Shown piece by piece: positions 61,200-64,000 of a stretch of DNA of 64,000 bases. A model generated the notes under the pieces. That model saw nothing but the letters and a program-made list of their open reading frames with translations, made no database searches and was not told the DNA's origin. The stretch covers positions 930,001-994,000 of the forward strand of contig NZ_CP197474.1 in assembly GCF_052180245.1 (NCBI RefSeq), written 5' to 3'. How positions within the stretch are numbered: position 1 is the first letter of the stretch; each line of letters opens with the position of its first letter. The stretch is from Parapusillimonas sp013416435 (GTDB lineage: Bacteria; Pseudomonadota; Gammaproteobacteria; Burkholderiales; Burkholderiaceae_B). A program made the position numbers and the translations under genes.

Positions 61200-61245
61200 A
61201 ACTATATGTAGTGTTTTGTGAACTCTAATTCACTACATATAGTGT
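61200..61245. promoter_or_regulatory. Pair of NrdR-box-like sites upstream of nrdD
   Basis: ACTATATGTAGTG (61201-61213) and CACTACATATAGT (61231-61243) are exact inverted repeats about 30 bases centre to centre, three helical turns, 14 bases before the nrdD start. Sequence and spacing match paired NrdR boxes, at which the ATP/dATP-sensing repressor NrdR controls ribonucleotide reductase operons. Confidence 0.85.
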
Positions 61246-61301
61246 TTCAAGGAAAAGCTGCCATGAATCGCAGAATGCTTGATGTGGGTTAAACGCCGGC
61301 G

Positions 61302-61431
61302 GGGGTCAGACCCCATGCGGGGTCTAACCCCACTGCGGATCGGAGCCGGGGTCAGACCCTTCATAACGGAGTCGGGGTCAGACCCCGCATGGGGTCTGAC
61401 CCCTCAGCAGCTACGCATGGGGTCTGACCCC
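61302..61431. repeat. Palindromic repeat cluster, two two-arm copies and two half copies
   Basis: Two-arm copies lie at 61302-61331 (right arm GGGGTCTAACCCC) and 61374-61403; single arms lie at 61348-61359 and 61419-61431. They lie in the divergent gap between nrdD and the racemase-fold gene. Confidence 0.93.
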
Positions 61432-61544
61432 TCGGCAGCTGTATACTTGGCGAACGTACAGAAAACGGTACGCGACGCGTCTGCGGTCCGCAAAAAAGCC
61501 AGGCAAAGACGCTTTCGTCATGGCCAAAGCCGAGGAAACGATTC

Positions 61545-62360
61545 ATGCGCATCCTTTTTCAGAGCCTGATCGAAATGGGTCGAACCCCAGGGTATTTCTC
61601 GGGAATGCAAGAGCGGGCGGAGAAGATCGCGCGTCCCGGGGTCCAGGTCGACTTCGTCGGCATGCCCGAAGGGCTGTATGGCGGCAGCGTGCCCTCCGAA
61701 GTACTCAAATATCCCTACATGGCCAATATGGCCGAACAGTTCATCCTCGATAACGCCTTGCGGGCCGAAGCGGAAGGCTACGATGTCTTCGCCATCGGCT
61801 CCGTCCAGGATCCGGCTCTGGAACAGGCGCGCGCATTGGTGGACATTCCCGTGGTGGGCTACGGCGAATCGGCCATGCACATTGCCTGCAGTCTTTCCAG
61901 CAAGTTCGCCGTCCTGGTCTTTCAAGAAGGCTTCGACCAGATGATGGACCTGCGCATACGGTGGTTGGGACTGTCCGAGCGCGCGCTGCCGACCGCCCTG
62001 ATCGAGGCGGATTTCAACCTGGTGGGCAGCGGTCTGACGCACGCGGAACCTTTGTTGGAACCCTTCATGCGAGCCGCGCGGCGCGCCATCCGGCAAGGCG
62101 CCGAGGCCATCATTCCCGGCCAGCTCTATCTCAGTGAGGCCATTGTCCGGGCGGGTGTCACGCGTATCGACGACGCCCCCATCGTCGACGGCCTGAGCGC
62201 CAACCTGAAGATGGCGGAAATCATGGCGGACCTGAAAGCGCTCGGCATCGGCGTGACGCGGCGCGGGTATCAGCACGCACGGCCTCCCGCCGAAATGATC
62301 GCTCACGCTCGCCGCATTCAAAAGCGCGACGAACACATCCCCCACCCGTCCACCTTTTAG
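61545..62360 (+). CDS. Asp/Glu/hydantoin racemase-fold protein lacking both catalytic cysteines
   Basis: A 271-residue protein of the aspartate/glutamate racemase superfamily. Fold landmarks are clear: DNALRAEAEGYDVFAIGSVQDPALEQARALVDIPVVGYGESAMHIA in the first half and RQGAEAIIPGQLYLSEAIVRAG in the second. Active racemases have a cysteine in each place; here they are Ser86 (IGSVQDP) and Gln193 (IPGQLYL). So the usual two-base racemase reaction is unlikely; a decarboxylase-, isomerase- or ligand-binding role is possible. A Bug transporter remnant follows, suggesting an organic-acid pathway. Confidence 0.85.
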   Translation: MRILFQSLIEMGRTPGYFSGMQERAEKIARPGVQVDFVGMPEGLYGGSVPSEVLKYPYMANMAEQFILDNALRAEAEGYDVFAIGSVQDPALEQARALVDIPVVGYGESAMHIACSLSSKFAVLVFQEGFDQMMDLRIRWLGLSERALPTALIEADFNLVGSGLTHAEPLLEPFMRAARRAIRQGAEAIIPGQLYLSEAIVRAGVTRIDDAPIVDGLSANLKMAEIMADLKALGIGVTRRGYQHARPPAEMIAHARRIQKRDEHIPHPSTF

Positions 62361-62428
62361 CGTCGCGAGCCCTGGCTATCGGCGCTGTTTCCTTTCGTGA
62401 TGCCGTTTCCAACAAGGAGGTGCTGTCC

Positions 62429-62727
62429 ATGCTCAAACTGAACAAGCTCGGCGGGTTGCTCGCGGGTGCCATACTGTGCATCGGCGCCGCCGCACATTCA
62501 CCATCTGGTACGGGATACTGGCGCCGGCCGGCACACCGGACGAGGTGGTGAAAAAAGTAGGGGACGCCATCCGCCAGGTCGTGGCCACGCCCGAAATGAA
62601 AGAAAAGCTTGAAAAGATAGGATCCGATCCCATGGTCCAGACCCCCGAGGAATTCGCCGCCTTCATCGGCAAAGAGAATAAAAAGTGGGCGGACATCGTC
62701 GAGAAATCCGGCGCTGCGAAAGAGTAG
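62429..62727 (+). pseudogene. Bug-family binding protein gene with large internal deletion
   Basis: AAGGAGG precedes an ATG that opens a signal peptide (MLKLNKLGGLLAGAILCIGAAAH). Within about 70 bases the sequence jumps, out of frame, to the C-terminal region of a Bug protein (FTIWYGILAPAGTPDEVVKKVGDAIRQVVATPEMKEKLEKIGSDPMVQTPEEFAAFIGKENKKWADIVEKSG). About 200 codons, including the whole ligand-binding middle, are missing. The junction is near 62498. The gene cannot make a working receptor. Confidence 0.85.
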
Positions 62728-62730
62728 AAG

Positions 62731-62816
62731 GGGGGCAGACCCCGTACAGGGTCTGACCCCATGCTGGGATTTCGTTCATCGAGGCCGGGGTCTGACCCCG
62801 CATGGGGTCTGACCCC
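62731..62816. repeat. Palindromic repeat cluster, two copies, one with direct arms
   Basis: The copy at 62731-62760 has single changes in both arms. The copy at 62787-62816 has the same arm, GGGGTCTGACCCC, on both sides of GCAT, so the outer arms are direct rather than inverted. Because each arm is itself nearly palindromic the hairpin still pairs except at the central bases. Confidence 0.92.
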
Positions 62817-62862
62817 TTCCACCATGCTAAGATTTCGCCCATAGCGTCCCGCCCATAAGCTC

Positions 62863-63246
62863 ATGGCCACCCATCTGTCGATGCTCCGACGAACCAGTTG
62901 GTGTTTGCTGGTTGCGTTCCTGTTTGCCGTGTTCGCCCCTACCGCCAAGACGGTCTGGGCGGGCGAAGCATCGCAGGTCGTATGGGTGCATCTTTGCACC
63001 GCCGATGGCGGAAGGCTCATTGCGCTGGATGAAAACGGGGATCCTGCCACGGATCTCGACAGCGGCGATCTTCATGCAGGCCATTGCCTGCTTTGCTTTC
63101 ACCCTTGCGACATTCCCTCATGCACGGCCGCCGTCCCGACGGCTGCCGTCACTGTGCTGCGCTTCCAGCCTCCCGGCAAGGACTTCGTCCACGAGAACCG
63201 AGTCTGGAAGACGCCTCCCTCCAGGGCGCCACCCGTTCCTGCTTGA
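62863..63246 (+). CDS. DUF2946-like small exported protein
   Basis: A 127-residue protein with an N-terminal signal or membrane segment (WCLLVAFLFAVFAPTAKTVWA). The mature part has clustered His and Cys residues (VHLCTADG, then HAGHCLLCFHPCDIPSC), like DUF2946 proteins found beside metal-related TonB receptors. The receptor gene starts 65 bases downstream on the same strand. A copper or other metal link is plausible but not shown. Confidence 0.7.
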   Translation: MATHLSMLRRTSWCLLVAFLFAVFAPTAKTVWAGEASQVVWVHLCTADGGRLIALDENGDPATDLDSGDLHAGHCLLCFHPCDIPSCTAAVPTAAVTVLRFQPPGKDFVHENRVWKTPPSRAPPVPA

Positions 63247-63311
63247 TCCCTTACGACACGCACGGATTCCTCGGATTCCGTGCACCGCTTTGACTTCTTC
63301 AGGGAATCAAC

Positions 63312-64000
63312 ATGAACTTCCTACGTATCGGCGTGGTGGCGCCGAACCGGCGGGGACGCGGTCTCGCGACCGTGGCTCCGCACATCGCCGTCTTCGTGCT
63401 TTCAATGGGGGCGTCTACGTCGCATGCCCAGGGCGGCACCGCCACCTTACCGGCCATCGTGATCAAGAGCCAATCGACCGCCGTCCTGGACACGCCCGCG
63501 TCCACAGGCTCCAGCCTGAATCTCACTCCCCGCGAAACGCCCGCGAGCCTCGACATCATCCGCCGCGAGCAATTGGAGGAGCGCGGTGATGCAAGCGTGC
63601 TCGAAGCCATCACCCGGGCGGGCGGAATCAGCGCAATGGGCCACCCGGGAAACGGCGGGTCCGCGCTGTCTTCGCGAGGCTTCACCGACAGCACGTCGGT
63701 CATGCGCCTGTATGACGGCATGCGGCAGTATGGCGGGGTGGGCGTCACCTTTCCGTTCGATACATGGTCCATCGAACGAATAGAGGTCCTGCGCGGGCCC
63801 GCGTCGGTGGTGTATGGCGACGGCGCCATTGGCGGTGTCGTCAATGTGATTCCCCGGCGACCCCGGCACGGACCGGTGGAGAACGAGCTGCAGCTCGCTG
63901 CCGGGACGCAGGACACGGCCCGGTTCGCCTTCGACAGCAGCGGCGGCCTGACCGACAAGCTGGCTTATCGATTCGACATGAGCGGAAGCCGGAGCGAAAA
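63312..64000 (+). CDS. TonB-dependent outer-membrane receptor, N-terminal part
   Basis: The gene runs off the right window edge; about 229 codons are seen. A long signal region (HIAVFVLSMGASTSHAQ) is followed by a TonB-box-like stretch (TLPAIVIKS) and a plug domain: TPRETPASLDIIRREQLEERG, LEAITRAGGIS, GHPGNGGSALSSRGF, LRLYDGMRQYGG-type segment, and IERIEVLRGPASVVYGDGAIGGVVNVIPRRP. Such receptors import siderophores or metal complexes. The substrate cannot be told; the preceding DUF2946 gene hints at a metal. Confidence 0.92.
   Translation, partial: MNFLRIGVVAPNRRGRGLATVAPHIAVFVLSMGASTSHAQGGTATLPAIVIKSQSTAVLDTPASTGSSLNLTPRETPASLDIIRREQLEERGDASVLEAITRAGGISAMGHPGNGGSALSSRGFTDSTSVMRLYDGMRQYGGVGVTFPFDTWSIERIEVLRGPASVVYGDGAIGGVVNVIPRRPRHGPVENELQLAAGTQDTARFAFDSSGGLTDKLAYRFDMSGSRSE

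Overview
The window is a stretch of a GC-rich betaproteobacterial chromosome, most likely Burkholderiales and probably Alcaligenaceae (Bordetella/Achromobacter/Pusillimonas-like). This rests on Bug-family (TctC) binding proteins, a RibBX-type riboflavin enzyme, CIRCE-controlled groES-groL, a lower 3-hydroxyanthranilate pathway, and the general gene content. No rRNA, tRNA, CRISPR array or intact mobile element was seen.

Layout. 1-2 kb: a Bug binding protein (cut by the window edge) divergent from a LysR regulator, then a small hydrophilic protein. 2.3-10.5 kb: an operon for a Dpp/Opp-type ABC importer, a YtcJ-like amidohydrolase and a G3E (CobW) GTPase. 10.6-12.9 kb: a D-amino-acid dehydrogenase and a LysR regulator. 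13.1-15.8 kb: a persulfide/sulfide operon (BigR/SqrR-like ArsR regulator, rhodanese-DUF2892, a fossil DUF2892 gene, a Tat-exported sulfide:quinone-oxidoreductase-like flavoprotein, a membrane protein). 15.9-23.2 kb, minus strand: pntAA-pntAB-pntB running directly into the 3-hydroxyanthranilate pathway (aminomuconate semialdehyde dehydrogenase, aminomuconate deaminase, 3-HAA dioxygenase, ACMS decarboxylase), then ycgR. 23.3-31.3 kb: yidB, metY, asmA, a lone MOSC_N domain, ferredoxin, coaD, rsmD, ftsY. 31.5-37.5 kb: CYTH-CHAD protein, PhnE-PhnE-PhnC-PhnD importer, IclR regulator. 37.8-43.4 kb: ribBX, ribH, nusB, thiL, pgpA, cinA C-terminal type (pncC), pyrF, dgkA. 43.5-46.5 kb: an SDR and groES-groL. 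46.75-47.5 kb: a decayed patch holding a ribbon-helix-helix antitoxin cut by an IS remnant. 47.5-55.2 kb: a PQQ-type sugar dehydrogenase with its cytochrome c, MFS, PPK2, EamA, MarR-GNAT, TauE/SafE, LysR. 55.2-58.1 kb: carboxynorspermidine (polyamine) pair and an XRE protein. 58.3-61.2 kb: anaerobic ribonucleotide reductase operon whose glycyl-radical domain is a separate small gene, under a pair of NrdR-box-like sites. 61.5-64 kb: a racemase-fold protein lacking both catalytic cysteines, a Bug pseudogene, DUF2946 and a truncated TonB receptor.

The most striking non-genic feature is a family of nested palindromes, GGGGTCAGACCCC-N3-6-GGGGTCTGACCCC. There are about 35 two-arm copies and about 11 half copies, in 15 clusters. 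Arms often change symmetrically, so the hairpin is preserved while the sequence drifts. Copies fill nearly every convergent gene gap, supply in-frame TGA stops that end several proteins, and form a 57-bp tandem array inside the nrd operon.

The best candidates for follow-up are this repeat family, the split NrdD, the sulfide operon with its gene fossil, the importer-amidohydrolase-CobW operon, and the pnt/3-HAA linkage. All functional statements come from reading the sequence; no database search was run.
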